DNA of 64,000 nt, taken from Hydractinia symbiolongicarpus. Taxonomy: Eukaryota > Cnidaria > Hydrozoa > Anthoathecata > Hydractiniidae. A program made the position numbers and the translations under genes. Positions 41,201 through 56,200 of this stretch are shown one piece after another (the first letter of the stretch is position 1; every line of letters starts with the position of its first letter). The notes beneath the pieces are model-generated. The model saw only the letters and a list, made by a program, of their open reading frames with translations, was not told the DNA's origin and made no database searches. The stretch covers positions 8,868,001 through 8,932,000 of the forward strand of contig NC_079878.1 in assembly GCF_029227915.1 (NCBI RefSeq), given 5' to 3'.

Positions 41201-44200
41201 TGCACTAGACGCTTTAATTCGTCAAATGGCCCAAAAAAGTGATAACAGCACCAATCGAGTTATTGTTGCTTTCGTTGCTGGAGAAAGCGACCCAGCTTCA
41301 TCTCTGGTTCTCTCAGACATTGCCAATGATCTGAAAAAGAGAAAAATCCAACTGTTATTTATTGTGGACAAAAAGAAAGCAGATGTTGACGAATTGAAGA
41401 AGGCTACACCAGTTAATAACATTGTTTTAACAGACTTTACCAGTGATTTTGAGAATTCTTTACCGAAGCTATCAAAAGTACTTGAGGAAGCCATTGGCAA
41501 CAAAAAAGGTAGGAAGACTTTAAAAATCCTGCATATTAAAGCTATTTTCATTATTTTATTCGCACCATTCTGGTGAAAAAAATAAAATAAAATAAATAAA
41601 TAAAATTATTGCTATTTTGTGTTTATTTGGAGAAATTTCCTGCAACAATTTAATCGTTTTATTTGTTACCATTTATGCATCTATATTACTTTTTTATATT
41701 CATTTTCCAGATGCTGATAATATGTTAGACATTGGTATTTTAATGGGTGGACCCTATTCTCAACTGTACAACCAACAACGTAATTTAATGAAAGAAGTCA
41801 TTGCTAATTACGATATTTCCTCTACCGCTGTGCAAGTTGGTGTTGTGACGTACGGACAATCTGCTATGTTACAGATACCTCTAAACAAACACAAAATAAA
41901 AAAAGGGTTACAGAGCGAACTTTCATTTATTAAACCAGGTGCTCCTGGAAATAATTTTAATGGTGGCCTAAATGTGGTTTTGTCAGACCTTTTTAGCACA
42001 AATTACGGAGCAAGAAAGTTGGCTGCAAAAAGGTTGCTGGTATTTGTCACCGACCAAGTAAATATTGATCCAAACATTGCTCAAAAGTTGGAAAATAGTG
42101 GTGTTAAAATCATTGTTCTCACGGTTGGACTTCCACCTGATAGCAACAAGGTTAAAGAGTTAGTCGATGACATCAATAATATTGTTACCACTGGTCCTGT
42201 TGATGTCGATGGAACTGTGACAGAAGTTATAGAAAAGTTAAATCCAGGTGTGTTGTTAGTTTATGGGTTTTGATAGTAGAAGTTGGTGGCACATGGAAAC
42301 ATTTCGCGAATTTCCGTAATGTATCCTATATGTCTTTTTTATACCTCATTATGCCTGTCTTGTCACTTGAGATACCATTTTGTGTGACCTCTTTTATGAG
42401 AATTTATGAACTGTTATATGTAAAAATCTTATAATCCTGTACAAAATTAAAAAAATCAGCTGCGTACAGAACGCTGTGAAAATTCCACTTTTTCTGCGAT
42501 GCTGTTGTCCACTATAATTATTACAGTTGATGGATTTCAATTTAATAAAGTAACCAAAGTTTTTTATTAACAAGTGATTTTTGACATTAATATAGAACAT
42601 ATAGGCTGCAAATAATTTTTTATGGGTATTATCATTTTAGCAATTTGGCAATTCATGAAACGCGACAAACTATATTTTTCTGGGTTATTCAACTTTGTTA
42701 ACATATAAACCGAAACACATCAAACCCTAAGGCTGCAATGACGATGTCATTATTTTCTACACAAACTTTATGTGGTCACGCCATAAGTCACCTGAGTTGT
42801 ATTCCTAATATAGTTATTCATGCAGTTCTTTTTTTTTCCAATAGACAAATGTAAAACAACATCGTGTGATTTTGGTAAATGCCTCCAAAGATTGGATGGA
42901 ACAACAGAATGTAATTGTGAAGTATGTCCTCCAAACTATGCTCCAATTTGTGCTAGCAATAAACGAACTTATGCGTCTGTATGTCATCTGAACAGATATA
43001 GGTGTTTATATAAAAGAAATGATGTTGAAGTTGTGAGCAATGAACCATGTGGTAAGTTGCTTGTTATACACCCCCGTAGCATTTTATATAGAATATGAAA
43101 AATATTATCTAGTCAGGTTCCTGTTCAAAACAACATGTCTTATGTTTTAATTTTTATAAATGATTGTTGTAGTTATGGTAACTAGATGTAGTTGATTCCT
43201 ATTAATACTTCATAAAATGGAACCTAGAAAATTTGATCAAATGTTGATATTATATTTTTTTATATTTTTCTGAGCTTTCCTTTATTCTATCAATACATTT
43301 TTTATTTATTTATAAAAACTATAAATCTTTATCTTTAAATTTTATGAATAGTTAAATTTGGATTTGATGAGGTAACTAAAGCTATAAAGTGCTTCAGTAA
43401 ATTTTGGGAAATATAAAGTATGTTTACGAAATTAAATTTCTCACAGCAAAGTTTTTATATACATTTGATATACTTTTACATAGTAAAATATGATGGAATT
43501 CTGATATTTTAGGCAATATCATTATTACTTGTCTTACTATATCTTTTATTGTTTTCTCTAGGCTTTTCTGCCCCATTAGACTTGGTATATGTAATAGACA
43601 CTTCAAAGGATTCTCCTTCAACTTGGTTGTCTAATCTTCAACAGTACATATCCAATGATCTGAAAGGGTATAATGTTAGCAACAAAGGTGTTCACATTTC
43701 TGTTGTGAAATATGCTGATGTTGCCAAAGTTGTGCTTTCTTTAAAAGAAGGTATTTCAAAGGATCGCACTATTAATGCTGTTAGAAGCTTAACAATTTCA
43801 AAGGGAACTAGAAAGGTTGATAATGCTTTAAAGGTTGTCAATGAAAAAGTCCTCACGACAGCGAATGGTGCTAGAGCTAATGCTAAAAAATTAGTTATTT
43901 TGTTTATGACTGGCAAATCAGATCCAGAGAGTTTATCAAGCATACAAAAAAATGCTGAAGTTCTCAAAGGAAATGGTGCAACTATTACTGTTATTGGATT
44001 AGGAACCGACTTACGAAAAACAGACATCAAAGATATTGGTAGCTTTGATGACACATCTATTGTTGTGCCATATGACAATTTGCCAAATGTCATGTCATTC
44101 ATTTCAGGAATACTATCACAGCTATCAGGTAAATTTTAATATAAGTGTGCTAAATAACAGTGCATGTAAAATCACTGACCTAGCCAGCTGTATGACATGA

Positions 44201-47200
44201 CATATGATAGGAAATATAAACCTTAACATCATTTTATAAAGTGCACCCAGAGTTTTTAAGACTTAAATGTTTTAAAATTACAGTACTTAAACGATTTTAA
44301 AACTAGCAAAAAATCATTGGCAAGAGTATTGAAATTTTTAATGTTTTTAAGTAAAATGTAACACACTGTGTACACTAATGTAAGTAGTGCATGGTGCATT
44401 GTGTACAGTCATTGAATTGATTGCCAGTTGTTATAGCTGTAACAATGTTTCTTTTTTCTAGAACCATCACAAAGTATCGACTTAATGTTTGTTGTGGGAA
44501 CAACACCTGATTCTAACTCTGATCCGAAACTTTCATTGCAAAAGAAACTTATAAAATCAATTTTATCAGAATATGAATTATCACCTTCACAAGTTAATGC
44601 TGGTTTGATTACAATTGGAGAGAAGCCTGAAACGTTTCTTCCATTATCAAAATACAATGAAGCAAAAATGTTTAATTCTCGCCTTAATGAACTTTTGCCA
44701 GTTAGAACAGGCTATAACATCGACGCTGCACTTACACTCGCCAATGAGGAACTCGAAAAGAGTAAACGTGATGTAGAGAAGATTATTGTTTTGTTTCTTG
44801 TGGATAAACCAGATGAAGATCCGGCAGACACTGCAAAACAGATGAGGGAAAAAGGTGTAAAAATAACTGTTGTTGATATTAAAGGAGATCTTGATAAAAG
44901 CATACTTAATGATATAGCAGGTAAAGATGGAAATATACTCAATACCAAATCAAGTCATGACATTAAGGACACAGTGGATTCTCTGGTTGACAATGTCAAG
45001 CCAGGTAATAAAATTTTGAATTTTTTAATATATAAAAACAAGTGTTTTATAAAATATCTGTTATGCTAGCTTTCAGCTGCATACTGCAGGCATGATTGCA
45101 TATCTTTAATTATGTTGTTTACAAGTTCTTGTGTGAGTGTATAAATTTTTTCACCCTTATATAGATCCATGTGATATCATTGCTTGTCATGGCTCAACAA
45201 AATGCGTAGTTCAATCTGATAATACTCCGACCTGCAAATGTCCACCTTGTAATGAAAAATACAAGCCTGTTTGTGGTAGGGATGGTCGTACATATGCAAA
45301 CAAATGTTACTTAACTTCTATGGGTTGCAATAAAGGAAATGAAGCCAGTGTTGCAAAAGAAACTGCTTGTGGTATAAATCTTATAATTTTCAAAAATTTG
45401 TGAATAATTCAATGTTTATGTTATTTACTTTTGAAGCATTTAACATTGGCATAGGAGGGATTATACCTTTTTTTTGATGTTAATCTTTTAGGTATCACAC
45501 CAAAAAATCTTGATTTAGTTGTTGCTTTTGATGCATCAGCATCTGTGGATAGAGAACAATTTAGAAACATAAAAGACATTGTTTACAATAGTTTGTCTAC
45601 CTATGACATATCCAATCCAACAGTTCGTTTGAATTTACTATCATTTGGTAACAAAGTTCAGGAACATCTAAAATTTGACAGTGGCATTACTGATTTACTT
45701 CTGAAGGACAAGTTGAAAGCTGTCAATCTCCTTGGTGGTGCAAGAAGCATTTCTTCTGTTCTAAAGCACATAAAGGATACATATCCTAAAGGAGGCAGCC
45801 AAAAGAAGCTGTTGCTTTTAGTTATAACTGGTAATACCAATCCTGCAGATAAAGAGTATTTAGCAACAGAAATTAGAGATTTGAAGACGTTAGGTTTTAA
45901 GACAGTTGTCATTGCTGTTGGCCAGAATATCGATGACAAAGAATTAAAGTTATTGTCTACTGGTGATGAAAATGATTCAAGTGGTGATGTCCTTGTTGTT
46001 GGAAGTAGTAATATGTTACCAACAATTTTGGGAGATATTGAAGAAATTATTGGTCGATATACAGGTACTGTTTGTGGATAATATATAGAAAACAAATGTC
46101 ACTCTGTAAAGATAACGCATTGTCATGTGCCAAATTGTGAAGCAATTATTAAAATAGTCCCATAAAAACGTTTTAAACGTATGAAGTAGGCTCACCTAAA
46201 ATCAACCTTTTTTTTCAATTAATATAAACACTGATTAAAATTTGAATTGTGAAGTTATAAAATATTAAAATTGAAACATCTTAAATTCCAAAAGTATTGA
46301 AAGCGAGCATGCTTATTTCTTCGTTGGTGACTTGGGAATAACAACTTAAAAGTAACTAGAAATTATTTTCTTTATATAAGAAAATATATTTTTTACACCA
46401 GATGCAGTCAGGTATACTGATCGGTACTACCTGTAAAATACAAAGCTCTCAGTCAAGATCACAGAACTCCTTGCTTTGCATTTCCCAGTGTATAACATCA
46501 AAACGGTTCAGTATCCGTTTAATTCTGTGTCTTTCTTATTTTTGTAGTTCAGGGTACTATTTTTTTTATATTAAAGTATATAAAATCTACTTTTTATTAC
46601 TATCCATGTAGCTTCACCAGATGATACTGCTGACCCAATCGATGTTGTCTTTGCCATGGGAGCCTCAAGTAATAACAAAGATAAAGCATTTGCTGCACAG
46701 AAAAAGTATGCTCAAAATATTATTGATGAGTACAAAATATCTCCTAGTGGCACTCGTGTCGGCATACTAACGTATGGTAACACTGTGAGAACATCGACTG
46801 AACTAAGCGAAATGCTTGATGCTAATGGACTTAAGATAAAAGTTAATAATCTCAAGAATCCTGGAGATGGCGCCAAGTTTGATTTGGCTTTAAAAGCAGC
46901 ACTGAATATGTTGAGGAGTGAAAAGGCACGCGTTTCAGCTAAAAAGTCTATTATTTTGTTTACTGATTCTAAGAACAGTGGTGATGTGTCAGACCTGTAC
47001 AAATATTCCAATGACCTGAAATCGAATAATATCAAGCTTGTTGTTGTTGGCTTTGGTAAAGATGTTGATGAATCTGAACTTAAAGGGATTGTTGGTAATC
47101 CAGGTGATGTCATAGTTGTTGAAGATTACGAAAAGTTCCCAAAAGGAAAAGAAGTTTTAGATAAAACAGTAACTGGTATGTAGATTTAGAAACAATTATC

Positions 47201-50200
47201 ACGTATTTCATTGTATTTTTTATCTTATTAATCTTATCTTCCATCTTATTTAATGATGTTAACAGACTGTAATATTGAATTTCAAAAATTTACAAACCTT
47301 TTTAGATCCGTGCGAAAATGCAGATTGCCCATTTGCTTCGAAATGTGTATCCAAGCTAGACAAAACAGTAGAATGTATGTGTCCTGTGTGTGATTTAAAG
47401 TATGGCTTGGTTTGTGGTGATAATGGAAAAACCTACGGTTCTAAATGTTTGTTGGAAGCTGAGGCCTGCGAACAGAGGAAAGTTATTAAACGTGTCAAAG
47501 ATGGTGCTTGTGGTAAGAGATGTTAATCATTAATGCTTTGATTGTTTACTTATACAGGGGTACATTTGCACATGTCCTTTTTCATAAGATTTGTCTCATT
47601 TTGTACTGTTATATTCTGATTTAAATTTAGGGATAGAAAAAGAAGTCGAGATCTTGTTTGCAATTGACAGCTCCAGTGGAACAAGTCAAAAAGACATTGC
47701 CATGATGTCCGATTTTATTAAAAATGTTCTCAAACAATACAAAAACACACAAAAAGAAAATAATTTAGGACTTTTGAATTATGGTTCCTATACAAAATCT
47801 GAATTGGACCTTTCAAAGAACAATAGAGAAAATCTATTGAAAGCTTTAGTAGATCTGAAGAAAGTTGATGGAGAGAGAAATTTAAGCCCTGTCTTTGAAA
47901 AGGCCAGTTTGGAGATGTCTTACGCGATGGACCCTAATACTAAACACCTTGTTGTTTTTGTTCTTGGCAAGATAAATCCCAATGACATCTCAAAAACATT
48001 AAAAGCGGCTGAAATACTTCGTTCTAAATCCATCAAGATAACTTTAGTTGCCTTATCCACTGGACCTCCAATAAATTTTATGAAGGAATTAACTGGAAAT
48101 ACAAAGCAAGTAATCATTATTGACAGTGTTGCTAAACTTCCAAAGGTTATTGATGATATTGATAGTGTGATTGGCTCTCAGGGTAAGATTCATGATGTTT
48201 TTTCTTTATTCCTTCCAATTTATTATGTTTTGTACAAATTTTAATTAAAAGTTTTATGCAAATTTCTTTCGTGATCTTAATTGCGAATCAAACGTTCCAT
48301 TACTTTTTAAGGACCCATTAAAGTGTATAAAGACATTGCTATTTTATTTGGTGCACATGGAAAAGATGCAGTTAAAGATTTTAATCAACAAAAAGAACTT
48401 GCAAATGAAGTTATTCAAAGGTATAATGTATCGTCACAGTTAGCATTGTTTAGTCTTGTTGAAATTGGCGAAACTCCTAACATTGCTTTAAAATTCACAA
48501 ACATCCACAAACATAGATTATATTCTGCTATTCTGAAGTTAACAAACAAAGCCTTGCAAAGCCCGATTAATGTTCTTAAAAACATTAAATTTGTAAACAA
48601 AGTTGTGTTTACAACGGAAAATGGAGCTAGAGATGGTGCTGGCAGAGAAATCATTTTGTTCATGAATGATAAATCAAAAAATAATGACGAAGAACTTAAT
48701 GAAGCAGTTGGTGAATTGGACAACAACAATGTTAAGATAACTGTTGTCCCAGTTGGTAAAAATGTGGATTCCAAAGAAGTAGAAAAGATTGCAGTTAATG
48801 GTAATGTTGTAGACACAAAAGACAAGGATTTGTTGGACAATGTAGATAATATCGTGAATGTCTTGAAGCCAGGTAAATGTGATATTATAACAAAATATCA
48901 ACTTCCCAAGCTACAATAGAAAAATGAATGAAAAGTAGTGGATTACTGGCATGTCTTTGTAACTGTTGTCATTTGTCCTAAAAAAGTCTTGTTTTGCAAA
49001 AAAATGATATTTTACTAATAAACATTGTAATATTAGATGCTTGTGCTGATGTAAAATGCTCATACAGTGGAAAGTGCATTGAGAAAACAGATGGATCAAC
49101 TGAATGTATCTGTAAAACCTGCCCTGCATTGTATGCACAAGTATGTGGTGATAATGGTATAACTTATGCATCTAAATGTCATCTTGAACAGGCTTCTTGT
49201 CAACAGCAGAAGCCAATATTGATGGTGAAAGATTCTCCTTGTGGTAAGCAACTTTCTTCCCATAATTCTTTACAAATTAACATTAAAATTGACTAAGAAG
49301 TTATTTCGTAATGATATGTTTTTGTTTAATCTGCAGGTACAAGCAAGGGTTTAAATGTAATATACATTATTGATACCTCCAAATACACATCGACAGAAGA
49401 TCTTGCAAATATAAAAGACTACATTAGTGCCTCAGTAAAGAATTTCATGCTGTCTAAAAATAATGTTAATGTTGGCATCATTGCTACATCTGCAAATCCT
49501 GGTGTTGTATTAAAGTCTTCTGATGGTACTTCAGAAGGTCTAGTTCTTTCTAAATTGAACAATCTGAATAAAGGATATGGCAAATTAAATCTAAATAATG
49601 TCCTTGCATTTTCACAAGATAATGTCTTTAATACACTACGCAAAGGTGTGAAAACGCTGTTACTTTTCATCACAACAAGCCCCATTGTGTCAAACGATAT
49701 CACAGCAGCAAAGGATGTGTTAGATGACCTGAAAGCAAAGAAAGATTTCAAAATTTCTGTTATTTCTATCGGCGATGCAGATCCTGATGCTTTAAAGAAT
49801 CTTACAACCTTGCCAGAAAATGTGGACACTATAAAGAACAGCAAAGATTTAACAAATGTGTTTGATGCCATTGATAAGGCAATAAAGAAAATGACCAGTA
49901 TGTTAAAATTTAATATCTTTATATTTTTCTCATTTTTTTATATTTCTACTACTAACTGTTGCGTTTTTAGAGCCAACTGATGACACAGCGACAGACATTG
50001 TTGCTATTATTGGTTCAAATGCATTTAATAAACAGGAATCTTTCGGAGAACAAAAAGATTTTCTAGAAGCATTTGCCAACAAATATAAAGTTGGTTCTAC
50101 TGGAATGCTGATGAGTGTGGTATTAAATGGAAATGAGCCAGAGTTGACAAATCAACTCAATTCTGCCCAAACGTCTTCGAAATTGAATTTATTATCACAC

Positions 50201-53200
50201 ATTAAGAACCTACGGAATAAAGGGAACGGATACAACCTTGGTAAATCCATACAACTAGCAAGAAAGTTGTTATACAGCACCGATGACGGTGCAAGAAGAG
50301 ATGCAGCAAAAACTGCTCTTATCATTGTTGATTCTAAAATTACAGGCTCATACACTGTTCTCGATAGTGAAGTTAGCAAGTTAAAGGAATCTGGTGCAAA
50401 GGTTATTTTTATCAGTGTTGGTGAGAAAGCAGAATCAGACGTCCTAAGAAACTTGGTTTCTGATAAAGCTGATCTCTTTAGAGCTGATAAACCTGAGGAA
50501 TTGAAGGATTTAGTTGAAAAAGTGGCTAATAATATCGCACCTGGTGAATAATGATTTATTGCTTATTATGTGGTCACCTAAATAACCTTTTAAGCTTTTT
50601 GACCACTTTTTCTCAAATATTATTTTATACTTGTGGCAAAAGTATTGTTTTATTATATGCATATTATTATATAAGGTACGGTTTTATCACGAAGTTAATT
50701 TTAATAATAAAGTGGAAACTTATATTTTTTGTAGATGGTTGCTCACAAAAATCCTGCAAGCACGGAAAATGTGTGACCTTAACAGATAACACTGCATCTT
50801 GCTTGTGCACGACTTGTGAAAGTGGAAACTACCAACCTGTCTGTGGATCAGATGGTCGTAATTACGCATCACCATGTGAGCTGGAACACTATTCATGCAG
50901 GAATAGTATAGATGTCAAACTTCAGAAAAGTACACCTTGCGGTACGAAACAAAACAACATATATGTGTTCAAAGCAAAATTTGTCAGCTTATGTTTTTAG
51001 TGTGTCTTGAATAAAATTAATAGTTTTAATTTACCTTTATTTATCTAGAATCCAAACAGGCGGTGGATCTTGTATTTGTAATTGACTCATCAAATAAAGT
51101 TCCAAATACAGTGTTACTACAAACTAAAGTTTTTATCAAGAATCTGTTGTCTAATTATAAGATTTCTAAAGAAAATGCCCATATTTCTCTGGTTAATTAC
51201 GGAGAAAAGCCAGAAATTCTCATAACACTGGAAAAAGGAACTGAAGCAAAGACTGTTGGAAATGTTCTTAATGCAATACAAAAGTTGGGCGGGAAAAATA
51301 ACATGGAAGAAGCATTAAAATTTGTCAAGACAAACGTGTTAACATCAGAACATGGTGGTCGTGATGGGGTACACAAACATGTTGTTTTGTTTACATTCTC
51401 ACCTGAAGAAAGAAATGAAAAAATTATTGATGCAGCAAAACGTCTTAAGGAAATATCACCTGATGGTGCAAGCATCACTGTAGTTGGAGTTGGAAAACAT
51501 GACAAGGAATATCTTTCAGAAATTGCTACTAGTGAAAACGATGTTGTGTTAGTACCGGCAACAAAATTGTCCAAGGATGCCTTGTTGAATGTTTTATTTG
51601 GTCCTAAATTTGTGGAAGTTGCAGATAATATCAATGAAAACAGTATGTACTTTTTAAAAACGCCAGAAGTGCATTTATCTAGTAGAAATATAAAATTAAC
51701 AAGAGGCCATGTAGTTCATTGACCATTTTTATTAAATATTGTAATGTTCATAATAAGTTTTAAGATATTATTGAGTTTAAAATTTGCATTGTTTAAGTCC
51801 ATAAATTCGTTCTTAATATTAGTAAATGAACACATCTTGTTTTTAGCTACACCTGTTGGATTGGATGTTGTCTTTGTCTTCAGCTCAGCAGGTGTAAATG
51901 CATCAGCTCTCTTCGAAAAGGAAAAATACATTGCTCAACTTCTTGCAAAGGAATACACATTATCGCCAAATACTGTCAATATAGGTGCAATTATTGATGC
52001 CAACACTGGGCCTAAGATTGCTGTTAAACTTGAACCTTATGCAACAAGTGAAAATATTCAATCTAAGTTATCAACCATCAACTATGAAGGTGAAAGCAAA
52101 GACATTGCGCAAGCTGTAGAATTTGTCAAGGACAAGGTATTTGACAAGCAGTCAAATAAAAGAAAGAACGTTCCAAAAACTATTGTTATATTCTTCAATA
52201 AAATCGATCAGGAAGTAGGCAATATAAAAACAGCTGTTATGAAGTTAAAGAACGACAATGAAGTAACCCTTGTTGCTGTACCTGTTGGAAAAGGTTCTGA
52301 TATAAATAAAATTGTTAAAATCTTAAGCGAAAAAGACAGCATTGTAACCATCGATGTAGAGCTACCCGATGAGCAAAAGAAAAATAAAGTTAAAGATCTT
52401 GCAAGAAAAACATACCCTGGTAAAATCACTTTCATTAGTTTTTTTGTTAGTTTTCTTAGCTTGTTAGACTTACGAGTATTTTGAAATCATGAGCAAGATA
52501 TAGTATATAGTATAGTGTAGATAGTATAAACTACAAATTCGATAGCACATTAAACCCATTGTGTTGATAATTCTTTGGTAAAGGTAGATATTGTCAGTCA
52601 TCTCCAAATATAGTCAAAATGTCAGGACAATGTTAGAAATATCAGTAATTTCTTTTAGATATCAGAGATATGTTAGGAAATTTAAGTTCAAATTAGAGTC
52701 ATTTTCATTTTTTAAAATATTGACAAGGATTAAATTTCAATTTTTTTCTTAAAGATTAAGCATCATTCTTTTACAGTCTATATTTCAGTCAAGTCTATAC
52801 TGAGATTACTTCTTTGTAAATTCTTATTGATTTGCCTTCACTGCAGATTAGCACTTTATATTGTATTGTATCTTTTAAATCTGTTAACTACACTCCTCGC
52901 TACTTTAGATAAGTGTCAGGAAAAATCGTGTGATTTTTATGGAAATTGCGTAACTAAAACCGACCAGGAAATAGAATGCGTTTGTACCGTATGTGATGAC
53001 ACATATGACATGCTTTGTGCATCTGATGGAAAAACATATGCTAGCGAATGCTGGATGAAGAGAGAAGCTTGCAAAAAAAAGGTCAGCATTAACCTGGTGA
53101 AAAAAGGTCCATGTGGTAAGAGTCTATAATGTCAATAATTTTTTATTGTATTGAAACCTGTTAAGTAACTACGGGGATTATAGTTTTAAAATTGATTTGA

Positions 53201-56200
53201 AATGGTTTTACCTTTAGTTAAAATATATCTTTTGTAAATTTTTATTAGGTGTCTCATCGCCGTTAGATGTAGTGTTTGCTGTCGATACATCAGATGCTGT
53301 TGACAAAGAACTTTACAATAAAGTCCAAGAACTGTTAAAAGAAATGACCACGCAGTTCCAAGTATCACCAGACCTTGCCCATATTGCTTTTACATCATTT
53401 GGAAGCAAAACTAATTCTACCTCTTTGGGTGATGGTACTTCAGAGAATGACGTCCTAAAACACATCATGACGTTACCTGCAATGGGGGGAAAAGTTGATT
53501 ATGTTAATATGCTCAAATCAGTCAACAAAAATGTGTTACGTAATAGTGGTCGTGAGGTACCAATACAGTTGATCCTTTTCGCAGTAGGTGATGCCAACCC
53601 TGTTGATGAATCGGCCATTAAAAAGGAAATACAAAAAATCCAATCAGAGCACATTTTGAAAGGAATATCTGTGTTTGTTGTTAGCTTGTTGGATAAAAAT
53701 AATACCTTGGAAAGAGCTCTTGACCCTGAAGATGAGATATATTATCCAGAGGGAATCCCAGACATACCAACCTGTGTCACAGTTGTTGAGGAAAATGCAA
53801 AACAACTTCTTGGTAAATATTTTTGTATGCAGGACGAAAGTTTTTAAAAGATTGATTGCATATATCCTATTTTCTTAATATTCTTCCTGTTTAGATAAAA
53901 CTAAGGTAATGGATATTGGAATCATATTCAGTGGCAATAATCCTGAAGGTAATGCTGTAAAAGCTAATTTTGTTAAAAAGTTTTTGGAGAAGTATACGTT
54001 AACACAAGACAAAACTCGAGTTGGTATTATTAAACCTACTGCAAAAGGTTTACCTTCCTTCCTAAAAAAGCTAAGCGAGCAAATGACAGCAGATGACATC
54101 GAGAGAGATCTATTGTCAATTGCCGCTTCTGGTGCTATGGATACTTTTGTCTCTCAGGCTCTTAAGTTAGCAAAGAATGAATTATATGACAAATCTAACG
54201 GAGGACGAAACCATGCTTTTAAATCTCTGCTTGTTATATTGCATGGCGATGACAAGCAATTAAACAAATCAGTTCAGTACGTAGACGAATTAAAGAGTCT
54301 CTCAGAAAATGCTGTCAAAACTGTTGTGGTAGCAATTGGAGGAAGTGTTATTAACAAAGATTTAGCAGATGCTGTTAAACCAAAAACGAATCTGGTAACT
54401 GTTGAGAATCCTGATAAGTTATTTGACAAGTTAGATGATATTCTCAAAAAGATTAGACCTGGTAATATATTTTTATAATACCATTTACATTTTTGTTTGT
54501 GATAAGTTTAATATTATGTGTGCACATTCTAATTCTTATTCGATACAGATGCTTGCCTAAAAGCAAAATGTCATGATCACAGCTTATGTGTGGAAAATGG
54601 AAATAAAGCTAGCTGTGTTTGTAAAGATTGTCCTTACCTCTATGATCCTGTCTGTGGAAATAATGGTAAAACCTATGCATCGAAATGTGAGATGCATTTG
54701 GCATCATGTAAACAAAATGTGCACTTGAAAGTAGTGAAAAACAAACCATGCGGTAAGTTAAAAATATGCTGCATAATCTAAGCAAGATTATAACATATCT
54801 TGTAATAAAACACCTTATTGTGATCAATTATGTAGAAATTAGCATGCATACAATCTTTTTTCCTAAGTGAATTTAAAATATACAAACTTGTATCAGTAAT
54901 TTATGCGACATGTAAATATAGTAATAAGATTTTAGTAAAACTGAAAACAGTCATTCTTGCTTGTTTAAATGAAATAACGCTACATTCATAACTCACCATT
55001 TTAAGTGTGTAATGTTCATGGGTTTTTAGGTATAAGACATCTAAATGACGTCGCATTTGTGATTGACACATCTAGTGATGTTTCAAAGAACGAGCTGTCA
55101 GATGTGAAAGATTTTATAAAAACTTTCTCTACATCATACAAATTTAATGGTGAAACTTTTATATCAATTGTCAACTATGGTCGTCAAACCCAAATTCCTT
55201 TACTGTTAAAAGGAGGTGGTTCATATAGAGTTGTTGATTATACTCTCGATTTTATATCGGCTATTGGCGGAAAAAGAAATATGGGCAGTATGTTTACTGC
55301 TTTAAGCGACGATGTATTTACTAACCAAAATGGTGCCAGAAGTAAGGCTGTTAAAACTGCTATTTTGTTTGTACATGGCAACAACATGGAGGGAATTGAT
55401 AAAAACACAATAAAACAAATCAAGGACAAAGGTATAAAGGTTATTGTTATTGCTATTGGTGAAAATGTAAACAAAGGCGACATTGAAGATATTGTTGACA
55501 ATAAAGCAGATGCAATATACATTGGAAAGACCTCTGATTTGCCAACTGCCTTTACAAAACTTGAAGGTGCTCTTTCAAACACAGATGGTAATTGTTTTTT
55601 CTTTTTTATTAAACTATGCTGTGGTTAATGTTAACATGTTAAATATATTTTTGTTTATACTGCTTTTAGTAGGCCCTAATAGCGGAACAATTAGTTTCTC
55701 CTTAAACTTGTTTTTATCTTCAGTAGAAAACAATGTTCTTGAAGTGGGTATACTTATGTCAACATTTGATCAACAACGTGACTCTTCGTGGTTTAAGAAG
55801 CAGAAGGACACTATAATTGAACTCATCAATAGTTATTCCACGTCAACAGTAGATGTACGGTTTAGTGCGAGCATATATGGTGATTCTGTGAAAGTCCTAA
55901 AATGGTTTAATTCTGGTGGTAATTCTGAAGAGTTTAAAGCATACATAAAAAATGTTCGAAAGCCTAAAGGTGATGGAGTTGTCAAAAATGCTTTGAAAGC
56001 AGCAGCTGAAGAAATGTTTTCTTCCAACTCTGGCTCTGTTAAAACTTCAAGGAAAGTGTTACTGTTGTTTATTGATAGTGGTGGTCAAAATTATAATGCA
56101 ACTCAAGAACTTCAAAAGTTAAGAAATAAAAATGTAAAGATCATTGTGATACTATCTGGAGATCCATTGTCTTATGCAGGCATTGATAATATTATTGGAA

